Source: Nemertoderma westbladi
Taxonomy: Eukaryota; Xenacoelomorpha; Nemertodermatida; Nemertodermatidae
Reading direction: 5' to 3'
Length of the DNA: 44,486 nucleotides
Assembly: GCA_032718475.1 (NCBI GenBank)
Contig: JAUCBJ010000868.1
Coordinates: 1-44,486, forward strand
This document shows, one piece after another, positions 20,155-30,339 of this stretch. Within the stretch, counting starts at the first letter, position 1. Every line of letters starts with the position of its first letter. The notes beneath the pieces were generated by a model. That model worked only from the letters and a program-made list of their open reading frames with translations, did not search any database and was not told the DNA's origin. The position numbers and the translations under genes were made by a program.

Positions 20155-23100
20155 TTAAGTTGGGGAGTCCCTAGATGTCGGTTGGATTAGGGAAGTGGTC
20201 GTGGGAAGAGTTTCTTGCCTTCCATAGTTTCCGGAGAGCTCTCTGTCTCTTTCCAGTAAACATAAACGACCCACTGGGCGATTGAGCTGTTGAGTCTCAA
20301 AGACTATCCCTGGTTTCTTAAAGTTCCGCCGCATGACGACGAGCTCTACTGATCTCACCAAACCATCGCTCGAGATATAAGTCTCGATGATACGTCCTGT
20401 TGGCCATCGCTTGCGTGGGAGATCGGGGTCCACAATAAGCACCATGTCTCCAGCGCTGACGTTTTCTTGCTGCGCAAACCACTTAGTTCGAAGTTGTAGA
20501 GTGGGCAGGTAATGTTTCTCGAAATGGTCAGCGAAACGACGGGATAGCAACTGCATAAGTTGCCAGGTTCGACGACAGTACTCGTCTCCGTCTGTGATCT
20601 CCGATCGTGGGAGCATGGCTACGGGCTTCTTCAGTAGAAAGTGCGCGGGTGTTAGCGCTTCCAGGGAATCAGGATTTGAAGAGACTGGCATAAGCGGTCT
20701 TTCGTTGAGATAGGCGGCGATTTCCTCCATTAACGTCCGCAATAGTTCGTCGGTGAGATAAGCGCGACAAGGCACAATAAAGTGGAACGCAGTCTTCACG
20801 CTCCTAATCAATCTCTCCCAACTTCCTCCCCACCAAGGGGCGTCGGCGGCGTTGAAGGTCCAGCTAGACGCTGTTATCTTTAGCTGATCGTCCACCTGTC
20901 TTTTGTTCCAGTCCTTCACGTAAGCTTGAATTTCGTTGTTGGCGCCAATGAAGTTCGTTCCCTTATCCGATCTCATCGTGTTACTGGTTCCGAAGCGAGC
21001 GATCTGTCGTCGTAAACTCAACACGAAGCTGTTGGTGGATAGATCGTTTACCATATCGAGATGGATAGCTCTACAAGTCATACAAACGAAGATGACACAC
21101 CATCTCTTGACTATAGTCCGGGCACGATATACTTCAATAGGGCCAAATAAATCCACACCGGTATTAGTAAAGGGTGGTTCATAGAAGCTTACTCTTTCCC
21201 TAGGTAATTCTGCCTCTCGCTGTGTTAAAGGCCTACTGAATGCTTTCCTACAGGGTATGCAGTTCCTAAGAACTTGGTTCAGAGCCCTACGGGGTTTATA
21301 AAAATAGTAGCGAGTTCGAATTTCGCTCAGAACTCGTTCTCTACCAGCATGGTACAGTTTGCTATGAACATCTACAATTATCTTGATTTGTATGTCAAGA
21401 TTTCTAATGAGTATGGGAAACTTAGTGTCAAAGGATAATGGGGCGTTGGTTAGCCGACCCCCAACACGTATTAACCCATCTATCATGGTACTAGAGAAGC
21501 GATCCCTTAAGCGCATCTGTGGATTTCTTAACAACAGGAAATACTTATCGGAATCCTCATAGCATTGTAGGAGTCTCAGCATCTGTTTGTTGGTTTCATC
21601 ATGCTCCTGGTAACTGATCTTCTCCTTTAGAAACCTGTCGGATACCTTGTATTGGGGAAGATCTTTAACAACATGGACTCGTGCAGATGTTGATGGAGCA
21701 TCATCACTATTGGTCTTTGTTCCGGAGTAACGATGATGAAAACATCGTTTCAAATAGGTAACAGCTTTACAGAGCCGATTCCAGGAACTGTAGTGACGTA
21801 TCGCTCTCTGCAAGAGAGGTGAGAGTCCTTGCGAAATATCTGGTATTCCAGATTTCCAATCCTTGTCACGGATTTCCAAGACTTCTTTAGTCGTGGCGGT
21901 GGGTTTCTGATCCAAAGCATCCTCTCCGGAAGTAAATAATACAGATAGATCAACCGCAGGTTTAAACAACTTCGATTTACTCGCTCGAGTTTTGGGTTTA
22001 ACTTTCTCCGCTCCCTTGGCCTGTCTGATCTCTGCTGTTGTGAGATGGGGAGGCCATTCTTCTTCTTCCCTGTAGAGAAAGTCGGGTCCTCCTAACCATT
22101 CGGGAGTATTTACCAATTCCTTTGGAGTCGCTCCTCGGGACGCGATGTCTGCTGGATTAATCGTTCCGGGGCAATGTCTCCATTGGTCCATCGTCGTGCG
22201 ACTAAGTATGATGGCTACCCTGTTGGTAACGAAGACGCTGAACTGACAGACTTCATTGGTTATATACTCTAACACGAGTAAAGCGTCGGTCCAATAGACA
22301 GTTTTCTCTAATGGATAGTCAATCTGTTCGGTTACATTCCGGCCGATGGCTGTAGCGTATAGAGCCGCTTTTAACTCCGCTCGAGGAACTTTCAACTTGT
22401 TGTTGATTAATGCCTTAGAAGTAACCAAGGCGACTTTGATTCCATCCGGAGTTTCCACTCTTAGGTAGGCTACTATACCGATTCCCATATCGCTGGCGTC
22501 TCCAAACACATGGAGTTGATAGGAATACGTAGGGAGAACATGACCAAAATATGAACGGGAAATTATAAAATCTTCGATAGCTGGCAGAGAATCTTCCCAT
22601 TTCATCCACTGCTTCAATAATTCTCCCTTAAGTGGATCGTCCCATGAGTGGTTTTCAAGCCACATTTGTTGTACCAAACTACGAGCAATCAATATAACTG
22701 GGCTAATAAATCCCAATGGATCGAAATAAGTGCTCAGTATACTTAAGCAAATCCGTTTGGTTCGAACTGGATTATCTCGCTGTTTTAGCTGGAAAAACAG
22801 GATATCTCGCTCTGTGTCCCATTTCAAGCCGAGTGTCTTGGTCTCTGGCAGATCATCTTTGATCAAATCGAGATCTTTCGCTCCTCGATCTTCCGCAGGG
22901 ATCGACTCCAGAAACTCACGGGAGTTGCTGGTGAATTTGGTTAATCGAAATCCACCTCTTTTTAAGCACTCTACCGTTCCCTTAGCGACCTCAATGGCTT
23001 CCTCAACTGATGGGAGGGACTTCAGATTGTCGTCCATGTATATGTCTCTCTTGATGTTGTCGATCACTTCCTTAGAGAAGGCCTCTCGGTTGTCCTCTGC

Positions 23101-26100
23101 AGTGGTACGCACTACCGAACAGGCGTTGGAAGGGCTTGAGATTATCCCAAAGGCCTGGATGGTCATCCAGTACTCCACCGGTTTCTGGTTGAGGTCTCCT
23201 TCGGGCCACCACAGAAATCGTAGACTATCTCGATCCCTATCTAACACCTTGACTTGTAAGAACATGCCTTCTATATCGGAGGCGAAAGCAATCGAATATT
23301 GTCTCAATCTTAAAAGAATTCCCAACAAAGATTGAAGTAAGTTGGGTCCGGGTAACAATTCAGAGTTAAGGGATTGACCCATGTAAAGAGCGGAGCCATC
23401 AAACACTACTCTCACTTCATGTGGCTTACCGGGTTTAGGAACGTAATGGTGAGTTAAGTAATACGTTCTTTCAGTCACAGGTGTTTCTTCCGGTACTCTC
23501 TCCGCGTATCCCTTACCAATAAATTTTTTCAGCTGTGTTTGATACATTGCTTTAGCTGAAGAATTAGCCGTAAGGCGTCGATGGAGTTGCGCGATTCTTT
23601 TTTCCGCCAAAGGTCTGTTATTGATGAACTTCGGTTCTCTCTTGCGAAAAGGTAAACCGACTTCGTACCTTCCTTGATCTTTGAGGAAACGTGTAGTTGT
23701 CTCTTGGATCTGCTTGGCCCTTTCCTCTTCCACCGACAAGGCTTTATCGTAGGAATTGGGCTCTACCGCCTCTTGCGTAAAGAATCGTACAGCATGTTCA
23801 TCTCGAGTCTTGGCATTGCAACGCTCAATGACGTCATTTAACTCGTCGTTATAAGCTTCTCGTTCAGATGGATAGAGAAGTTGACATAAGTTAACTTGGT
23901 TTTGCCAAGCCTCGTTTTCCTTAAGGAGATCGATGGTATTCTCCTCATCAAAAAGCTGGTGAACGTCGTCGTTATCTGAGGAGTATGGAATTCCCTCAGT
24001 TGAATCGTCTCCTTCACTAGTATCATCTTCCCATTCACTCACCTGGCAAACTCGCTCTTGCGGTAGTCTTTCTCTGAGTGTTCTACGGGAAGGGCCAGTA
24101 AAGTACCAACCTACTCTAGTTCTTACCGCATAGGTCTGTAGTGGCTGCGGTTGAGCAGGCCGTTTCTCTAATGTCTCCAGCGCCTCATGCGCGTTTTGGC
24201 CGATGAGTATTTGCACTCCAGGATAATCAGTCTGGAATCGAGGTATGTTAAGATGTTGGATGCTCTCATCCTCGTCCCAATTATAAAGGTCTGCTTGAGT
24301 AGTAGCGAAGTTCTTTATAGCCACCATTTTCACTGACCTTATGCTGTGTTCTCCTAGTTCGTCTTGTGGGGTGGACAACGCGCCTACATAATAATCAGCT
24401 GTTATTGTAGATTTCCAAACTTGCATAATGCCAGACATGTTGAGCTTAGTTTGGAACTTGGGCTGTCCAGCAAATATATCTTCGGCTAGCTCTTTATCGA
24501 TGAATGTTCCTGTACTACCGGAGTCAAGGAGGGCGTTCACTACATAACTCCTCTCAGGTCCGTGAACCCTTACTTGCACCACAGGAAACTCTCGGATCCC
24601 TACATTGGAAGATGGCTCTTTCCAAGATGGTTGTCGCTCAGAAGTAGTTAGAGTAAAGTCGTTGTCTGTATCTTTTTCATATGTGAGTGCTCGATACACT
24701 GCGGTATTTATCATGTAACAGGATTCGTTTTCGTCGGAGAACTCGTCTGTATAGAATCCTTCCATCTCAGATTGATCAGTGTCGTTCACATCACTGAATT
24801 GGACATGTAGCTCGGAATCACTTACCTGATTCGGACTATTTCGATCGAATTCAGCGTGCAACAAGATATGATGTTTCGCACCACACTTTGCACACCTTAT
24901 GTCAGAGAAACAGGTACGCCGTTGGTGTCCTTGTCTGAGGCAATTATAACATAACCGCTTATCCCACATGACTTCACGTCTCTCAGCTAATGATTTCTTC
25001 AGGAATTCATCACACATATTCAAACGGTGGGTCCCGTCACATAGCGCACATTTCGGTTTGATGTTACTCACCTTACTCTGAGTCACATTGTGTACACTTG
25101 CTTTGTCTTCGGGCTTTCTCACCTGAATTCTCTTGGGAGACGTAGGAGGAGTTTTTCTTACCTGTTCTCTCCTGTCATTTGTTCGAGACTTGAATTTACT
25201 CACCTGATCTTTAGGCATTTTATTCACGTAATAAGATCTATCGGTGTCCTTCCCGCTATCTTCTCCTTGAGAAGTCTGGCTTTCGCCTTCGTCTGTATAA
25301 CACACTGGTGTTATCTTTCTCCTAGAGACGGGTTTTTCACTTACCTTGTTTTCCGGTGTCTTCTCTCTGGACAGTTTCAGGAGCTGTAATTTCACTTCTC
25401 CATCTAGGAATGACATGAGATCAGACATGGTAGGGTCTCTTTGTTGTTGTTCCATCATATATAACACTTTCTTATCCCAGCGTGTGCCTACCCCACCTTT
25501 CGGTAAAGTAGAAGCCACAGCTCCAATGACCATAGAACTTTGGTATTCATGAGACTTACCTAACCAATCTAATTGTCTACAGATCTCTTGAATCTCATCG
25601 GAAAACTCTATTATCCCACTGCTGATGAACTTTCTGGGCGCTACTAATTTTGCATATAAATACTTAGCGATATTATTCCTATTAACATACCTGATGTTTA
25701 GTGTGTCCCAAACTTGTCTTAATCCGTCTGGATGTCCAATAAACTTTAACGCCATTAACTTGGGAGATCCTTCCAAGCACTCGATGAGGAATCTAAGTTT
25801 CTCTCCATTAGACAGTACAGAGTTCTGTATGTTATCTTTGTAATATTCATTAAAAGGTAACCATTTCATCTCATCTCCATTGAACTTGACGATCTCTCCA
25901 ACCTTTACCGCTTGCCGGGCTTCGGTTCTAGCCATTTGACGCGTAAAACTTTCTTGGGCCATCGTGTTATTTAATATCGAGTTATCGGTATATAAATTTC
26001 TCGGATTATGATCCGGTCTATAGGGAATATCATTATCAACAGGTCTATAATTACCCTTAATAGGGTTCACTATAGGAGTTTCTACTTCGCTAGCAGTATA

Positions 26101-28206
26101 GATGCGTGTAGGCTCCACACCTTGCGCATGAGATACTTCAGACCTAACGGGTTGACACATTGTTACAGAGGGTGGTGGTATACCCTTTTTTAAGTTTACT
26201 AATTTATCGCGTTCTAACGCGATACTTTGCTGCACTTCTTGCAACTCTAACTTACTTTCCCTCACTGTTCCTTTTAAATGTTGGACAGTCCCTTCCAACT
26301 CTCGGACCTGTTGGGAGGAGCGTATCCGATTCTCCTTCATCTCTCCGAGGAGAATATCCATCCCCCGCCGTCTCTCGTCTACCCAATCAACCGCCGAAAC
26401 GGGATCCGCCAACGTCGTAGCGGGCAGACGAGGGACAACGGGCGACAAATCATGAATACTTCGCTCGGGGTCCAGGACCTGAACTGTCTCCTGGGCAGTT
26501 CTACGGGGCACAGGTAGCTTAGTGCTATGCAGAGGGAATTTATAGGTAGCTTCAGGGAGCACAGGTGTGTCTATCACCGTAGGGGTGATTTCAAGAACAG
26601 GCTTAATTATTTCAGGCTCATCTACTATAGTAGGGAGTCTTTCTATTTCAATTATTTGGTCTGTGGGTTCTGTACTACCTAAGTTGGTGTTATTTAGTTG
26701 TCTTCTAACAGCTGGAGGCAAATCAGGCAATTTCTGACGGTGGAATGTTCTTTTACGTCTGCTTAGACGAGATCGCTTTCCTCCGCCTTCAGTGTCGGTG
26801 GTATCGCCTTCCTCAGATGATGTATACCCCTGTCTTTTGGGAGTAGATCGACTCAACATCTGCATATTACTAGCTGCTAACTGTTTACTGAAGTCGTCTT
26901 GCTTCTCTTGAAGATTTTCCAACTCCAGTTGGATGATCTCTTCAGCCGCTTTTCGTTCTACTTCCGCCACTGCTGCCGCTTTTGCCTCTGCCGCTGCCGC
27001 TTTTCTTTCTGCCTCTGCCACTGCTGCTATCTTTCTGTCTTCTATACGTTTTTTCCTTACTTGTTCTTCCTTTTCTCTAGCGATGCGGAGTTGTTCATCG
27101 AATTTAGCTTGGTTCGCCGCTAACCTATCCACATCAATCGCATCTAACACAAGTTTGGATCCTTCGCTATTAGGGCTAAGTCCCTCTATCCTTCTCCTCA
27201 ACTCTTCATCTCCCAAAAAACGCTGATAGTCTGACAGATAGATATCAATGGCATCCTTCTTATGCGGTTTCTCTGCCGTCGCTTCACTTTCCACTTGGGA
27301 AAAAGTAGCGTCCGTCGATTCTCCATGGGTTGAGCGCTCCTCCAACTGAGCTTTCCACTGAGCTGCTCCTTGAACCTGGCGTCTCACCCTTTGAAACCAA
27401 GTCTTTACGGCAACTTGCAACGACGTGTCTTGTCTTCTTTTAGAAGCCTCCTCAAAGGCGGATAAGATTAGCCTAATTCGCAGAACTCTTTCTCTAACTT
27501 GATAAAGCAGCTGTCCCTGCTCTTGAGGTCCTTGAGGTTGTTTAAACAGTTGTCTTTCTACTCGCTCCATAGTGCTGAAGAATCCCTGTGCGTATCCGGC
27601 TGCGGACCTCTTCCATACAGCTGGATCGATGGTTTCCTTGGCTACTCCCATCCGGTGTATGTCTTCCCAGGCAGCTTCTGATAAATCAAACGGGAGTCCG
27701 GGTCCGGGGAAGTTCCATTGCGACTCGACAATAGAGTTCAGTTCTTCCCTCGTGTACCCCGCATAACTATCTCTAGTTGATCGTTGACTCCTCGCCCAAT
27801 CGATCTGGTGTTCTTCCACCGCGATCAATAACCTAGTGAGTACGGCTGCAGGAAGGATGAGAAGGGGATCCGTATAAACCGCATCCGTCATCTCTGCTCC
27901 GCGCTCGGGTGTCAGCTCTACAGTATCCTCACTACTGGAGCTGCTGGGCCGCTGAGGAATAAGTTCTTGACTCGCGGGTTGTTGCTGTTCCGCTGCTTCT
28001 TGGTCCCGCTTGACCTGAGCTCGAGTGCCTATGATAGACCTACGATGTTGGACTAGCCTAGGTTCTGTTATTACTACTGGAGGGATGACCTTCCTCACAG
28101 TGGGAGGTGAACTGAACTTACGACTAGAGGGTTCTACACCTCTATCTGAGTCGCAGATAGTTACATCTAATAGACTGTCTGACAGGTTCTGCTTAGTATC
28201 AGACAT
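20155..28206 (-). CDS. gag-pol: Intact BEL/Pao Gag-Pol polyprotein, 2683 aa
   Basis: One uninterrupted frame encodes the structural and enzymatic proteins of the retrotransposon. In order: an N-terminal region of unknown fold (1-~380), an Ala/Glu/Lys/Arg-rich coiled coil (~385-460), the DUF1759 Gag core (FNGDEMKWLPF at ~775), cysteine-histidine fingers of the CCHC type (C-x2-C-x-G-x-H..., ~1050-1110), an aspartic protease with LLDSGST (~1228), a reverse transcriptase with DIEGMFLQV and YMDD (~1722), an RNase H/A17-type region with VFGDAS (~1896) and YWTDALLVLE (~1970), an H2C2 zinc site of integrase (HAGRERVL...CIPC, ~2285-2320), the integrase core with VDLFGP, SDKGTNF and WERLIRS (~2355, 2415, 2460) and a DUF5641 C-terminus (PRKRWPTGRI, ~2605). 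All catalytic motifs look intact. The start is the first ATG and is conserved in the left copy. Gag is unusually long ahead of DUF1759. Confidence 0.96.
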   Translation of the reverse strand: MSDTKQNLSDSLLDVTICDSDRGVEPSSRKFSSPPTVRKVIPPVVITEPRLVQHRRSIIGTRAQVKRDQEAAEQQQPASQELIPQRPSSSSSEDTVELTPERGAEMTDAVYTDPLLILPAAVLTRLLIAVEEHQIDWARSQRSTRDSYAGYTREELNSIVESQWNFPGPGLPFDLSEAAWEDIHRMGVAKETIDPAVWKRSAAGYAQGFFSTMERVERQLFKQPQGPQEQGQLLYQVRERVLRIRLILSAFEEASKRRQDTSLQVAVKTWFQRVRRQVQGAAQWKAQLEERSTHGESTDATFSQVESEATAEKPHKKDAIDIYLSDYQRFLGDEELRRRIEGLSPNSEGSKLVLDAIDVDRLAANQAKFDEQLRIAREKEEQVRKKRIEDRKIAAVAEAERKAAAAEAKAAAVAEVERKAAEEIIQLELENLQEKQDDFSKQLAASNMQMLSRSTPKRQGYTSSEEGDTTDTEGGGKRSRLSRRKRTFHRQKLPDLPPAVRRQLNNTNLGSTEPTDQIIEIERLPTIVDEPEIIKPVLEITPTVIDTPVLPEATYKFPLHSTKLPVPRRTAQETVQVLDPERSIHDLSPVVPRLPATTLADPVSAVDWVDERRRGMDILLGEMKENRIRSSQQVRELEGTVQHLKGTVRESKLELQEVQQSIALERDKLVNLKKGIPPPSVTMCQPVRSEVSHAQGVEPTRIYTASEVETPIVNPIKGNYRPVDNDIPYRPDHNPRNLYTDNSILNNTMAQESFTRQMARTEARQAVKVGEIVKFNGDEMKWLPFNEYYKDNIQNSVLSNGEKLRFLIECLEGSPKLMALKFIGHPDGLRQVWDTLNIRYVNRNNIAKYLYAKLVAPRKFISSGIIEFSDEIQEICRQLDWLGKSHEYQSSMVIGAVASTLPKGGVGTRWDKKVLYMMEQQQRDPTMSDLMSFLDGEVKLQLLKLSREKTPENKVSEKPVSRRKITPVCYTDEGESQTSQGEDSGKDTDRSYYVNKMPKDQVSKFKSRTNDRREQVRKTPPTSPKRIQVRKPEDKASVHNVTQSKVSNIKPKCALCDGTHRLNMCDEFLKKSLAERREVMWDKRLCYNCLRQGHQRRTCFSDIRCAKCGAKHHILLHAEFDRNSPNQVSDSELHVQFSDVNDTDQSEMEGFYTDEFSDENESCYMINTAVYRALTYEKDTDNDFTLTTSERQPSWKEPSSNVGIREFPVVQVRVHGPERSYVVNALLDSGSTGTFIDKELAEDIFAGQPKFQTKLNMSGIMQVWKSTITADYYVGALSTPQDELGEHSIRSVKMVAIKNFATTQADLYNWDEDESIQHLNIPRFQTDYPGVQILIGQNAHEALETLEKRPAQPQPLQTYAVRTRVGWYFTGPSRRTLRERLPQERVCQVSEWEDDTSEGDDSTEGIPYSSDNDDVHQLFDEENTIDLLKENEAWQNQVNLCQLLYPSEREAYNDELNDVIERCNAKTRDEHAVRFFTQEAVEPNSYDKALSVEEERAKQIQETTTRFLKDQGRYEVGLPFRKREPKFINNRPLAEKRIAQLHRRLTANSSAKAMYQTQLKKFIGKGYAERVPEETPVTERTYYLTHHYVPKPGKPHEVRVVFDGSALYMGQSLNSELLPGPNLLQSLLGILLRLRQYSIAFASDIEGMFLQVKVLDRDRDSLRFLWWPEGDLNQKPVEYWMTIQAFGIISSPSNACSVVRTTAEDNREAFSKEVIDNIKRDIYMDDNLKSLPSVEEAIEVAKGTVECLKRGGFRLTKFTSNSREFLESIPAEDRGAKDLDLIKDDLPETKTLGLKWDTERDILFFQLKQRDNPVRTKRICLSILSTYFDPLGFISPVILIARSLVQQMWLENHSWDDPLKGELLKQWMKWEDSLPAIEDFIISRSYFGHVLPTYSYQLHVFGDASDMGIGIVAYLRVETPDGIKVALVTSKALINNKLKVPRAELKAALYATAIGRNVTEQIDYPLEKTVYWTDALLVLEYITNEVCQFSVFVTNRVAIILSRTTMDQWRHCPGTINPADIASRGATPKELVNTPEWLGGPDFLYREEEEWPPHLTTAEIRQAKGAEKVKPKTRASKSKLFKPAVDLSVLFTSGEDALDQKPTATTKEVLEIRDKDWKSGIPDISQGLSPLLQRAIRHYSSWNRLCKAVTYLKRCFHHRYSGTKTNSDDAPSTSARVHVVKDLPQYKVSDRFLKEKISYQEHDETNKQMLRLLQCYEDSDKYFLLLRNPQMRLRDRFSSTMIDGLIRVGGRLTNAPLSFDTKFPILIRNLDIQIKIIVDVHSKLYHAGRERVLSEIRTRYYFYKPRRALNQVLRNCIPCRKAFSRPLTQREAELPRERVSFYEPPFTNTGVDLFGPIEVYRARTIVKRWCVIFVCMTCRAIHLDMVNDLSTNSFVLSLRRQIARFGTSNTMRSDKGTNFIGANNEIQAYVKDWNKRQVDDQLKITASSWTFNAADAPWWGGSWERLIRSVKTAFHFIVPCRAYLTDELLRTLMEEIAAYLNERPLMPVSSNPDSLEALTPAHFLLKKPVAMLPRSEITDGDEYCRRTWQLMQLLSRRFADHFEKHYLPTLQLRTKWFAQQENVSAGDMVLIVDPDLPRKRWPTGRIIETYISSDGLVRSVELVVMRRNFKKPGIVFETQQLNRPVGRLCLLERDRELSGNYGRQETLPTTTSLIQPTSRDSPT

Positions 28207-30339
28207 ATTTGTATGTACAGTTGAATGCCTACTGCTATATTACAGTCTAAGCAAGTCTAGTAATTCAGTATTAACTACTAGCCTAGTAATTAAATACCGA
28301 TACTGCTACTCAATGCAGCGTGGTATATATAATATATTAAAATACCGGTATGCTTATAGTATATATAAGTATTATTACAGACTAGGTTTGTCGCAGAGTA
28401 CCGGTATAATTTTAGCACAAATATATAAATATATAATAGGCCTATCGGGAATACCGGTATATCAATTATTTAAATAATTGAATTTCTGAATTTTAGGGTT
28501 ACTTTGTTACTTTACTTACTTTATTACCGTTATTTGAGCAGTAGTCCAACTGATATTGAGACCTAATTGTTGTATGGCAGGCCTACTATTTATAAATCGT
28601 TTGAGTTGATTTATAATATATATATACCCGTTTAATGGGTTTTGTCAATGTTGAAATAAATGTTATTATTTCTGGGGGGTAATCACTGCACAAAGCGGTA
28701 CGCTTTCAGTGAAGTGTTACTTATAAGACACTAAAACAAATAATGCTAATTTACCTAAGTTACTTAATACTACAAATTACGTACAATTCGGGTTGAGATT
28801 ACAATCTCTAAATAAACACAAAAATTTACAAAAAAACACAAAATACGAATTTTTAGGGTAATTTTACAAGAAGTCTACAAACCAGCCTAACAAAGGGTTA
28901 GAATCTGGTTATTACAACGGACAGGGTACTGCGGTATTTGAAAATAATAAGTAGTAGTAAATACACTGCGTTGTCCAGATAGGAAAATACCACCGCCTGA
29001 CGACCTATAGCCGTATCGCTATAGGTTCTACGTTATGTATCACGGAGTGTTCCTACCTAGAAGTTAATAGAGCTAATCGAACGTGCCTATCAACTACTTT
29101 ACAACACAAATATAATACCTACACTAATTACTTTCGGAAAGCACTGTACACTAAACCCTAAATTATGTACGAGTACTTGTACAACATATAATCAGTAGTT
29201 AAATATACTTGAACAGCTAAAAGAACCACGGCATCTGCTGGAGTGACCGATGCACAAAATCACCAGTCTTTACCTACGCCAAGCAGCCCGTGTAGTACCG
29301 GGGTTAATTTAACTATAGCGGTATGTATAACAAACACAATTATTGTAGGAACAAACTTGGGGAATGAATGTTGCGGATAATCGCATAAACTCTGAATAAT
29401 AAATATTACGCTACGCGTACAAACTACTCAAACAAAATGCAGACCGAACACTGACAGACTACCATCAAGCCTAAACAAACTACGGTATATGCAGACTCCG
29501 AAATAATTAGGTAGTATGCGTTCTAACCCAGTAGTACGACTTATTCTTTAGTTGAGGGTTTACCTTACAGCATTCGCTGCCCCTACTTCCTAACCGTTCT
29601 TTATCGGACAAGTGATCTACACACGCTGCAATCCGTTCAGACCTAATAACAGCCAGACAACTATCCAGCCTACAAATTATCTAAATAAAATTATACGCTA
29701 CCCGTACAGACTTACACAAACAAAGTACAGACTAAACGATGACAGACTACTCTCAAGCCTAAATAAATTACAGGACATGCAGACTCCGAAATAATTAGGT
29801 AGTATGCGTTCTAACCCAGTAGTACGACTTATTCTTTAATTGGGGGTTTACCTTACAGCATTCGCTGCCCCTACTTCCTAACCGTTCTTTATCGGACAGG
29901 TGATCTACACACACTGCAATCCGTTCAGACTTAACAGCAATCAGACAACAGCTCAGCCTACAAATTGTCTGTACAATCTGATCAGGCTTACACGTCTTCT
30001 GTTCAATACTGGCCTACAAACAAATAAAACTTGACAGAAATAAGTAAAATCTCAATAAAAAACCAGGACGGCCGTTCCCTGATTAAGTACTAAGACCTAC
30101 CGGTATACAACAATCAAATCGAATAATACTAATGTACTTATACGGGAAGTACCGGTTAGGACAGTTAGGCCTACGGACTTACAGAAGTACCGGTTCTGGC
30201 AGTTGGACCTACGGGCCTACAGCAGTACCGGTTCTGGCAGTTGGGCCTACTGACCTACAGAAGTACCGGTTCAAGTTTACCGGTTGACCGGTATTTTCAA
30301 CTTTATTGCTTACTGCAACAAAGAAGCTATATCCTTTAA
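28207..30339 (-). other. Long untranslated leader of right BEL, with tandem repeats
   Basis: 2.1 kb lie between the 5' LTR and the gag ATG. Near the LTR (about 30149-30290) there are four units of ~38 bp, each with AGTACCGGTT and a CAGTTGGGCCTAC-type block; the left copy lacks them. Further in, about 288 bp are duplicated (units starting near 29391 and 29679; GCAGACTCCG recurs at 29491 and 29779). The left copy has a single unit near 1900-2130. No primer-binding site complementary to a tRNA 3' end is obvious just after the LTR. No long frame is supported here. Confidence 0.65.
29391..29965. repeat. 288-bp tandem duplication in right BEL leader
   Basis: The segment with GCAGACTCCGAAATAATTAG, TAGTACGACTTATTC and CTTCCTAACCGTTC occurs twice at a spacing of 288 bp. 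The copies have drifted slightly. The left element has one unit only. Confidence 0.8.

Noticed and set aside
22730-23335. 201-codon plus-strand frame opposite pol
   Set aside because: It is a shadow of the intact reverse transcriptase region on the minus strand and has no recognisable domain.
2000-30000. The large inverted symmetry as a chromosomal inverted duplication
   Set aside because: The arms are two separate insertions with different target duplications (GTCTG and TCCAG), different LTR subfamilies and different ages, so no segmental duplication is needed.
30310-30339. tRNA primer-binding site just inside the right 5' LTR
   Set aside because: The sequence after GCGCGAACA is TTAAAGGATATAGC, which I could not match to the complement of a common tRNA 3' end. 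It may use an unusual primer, but that is not supported.
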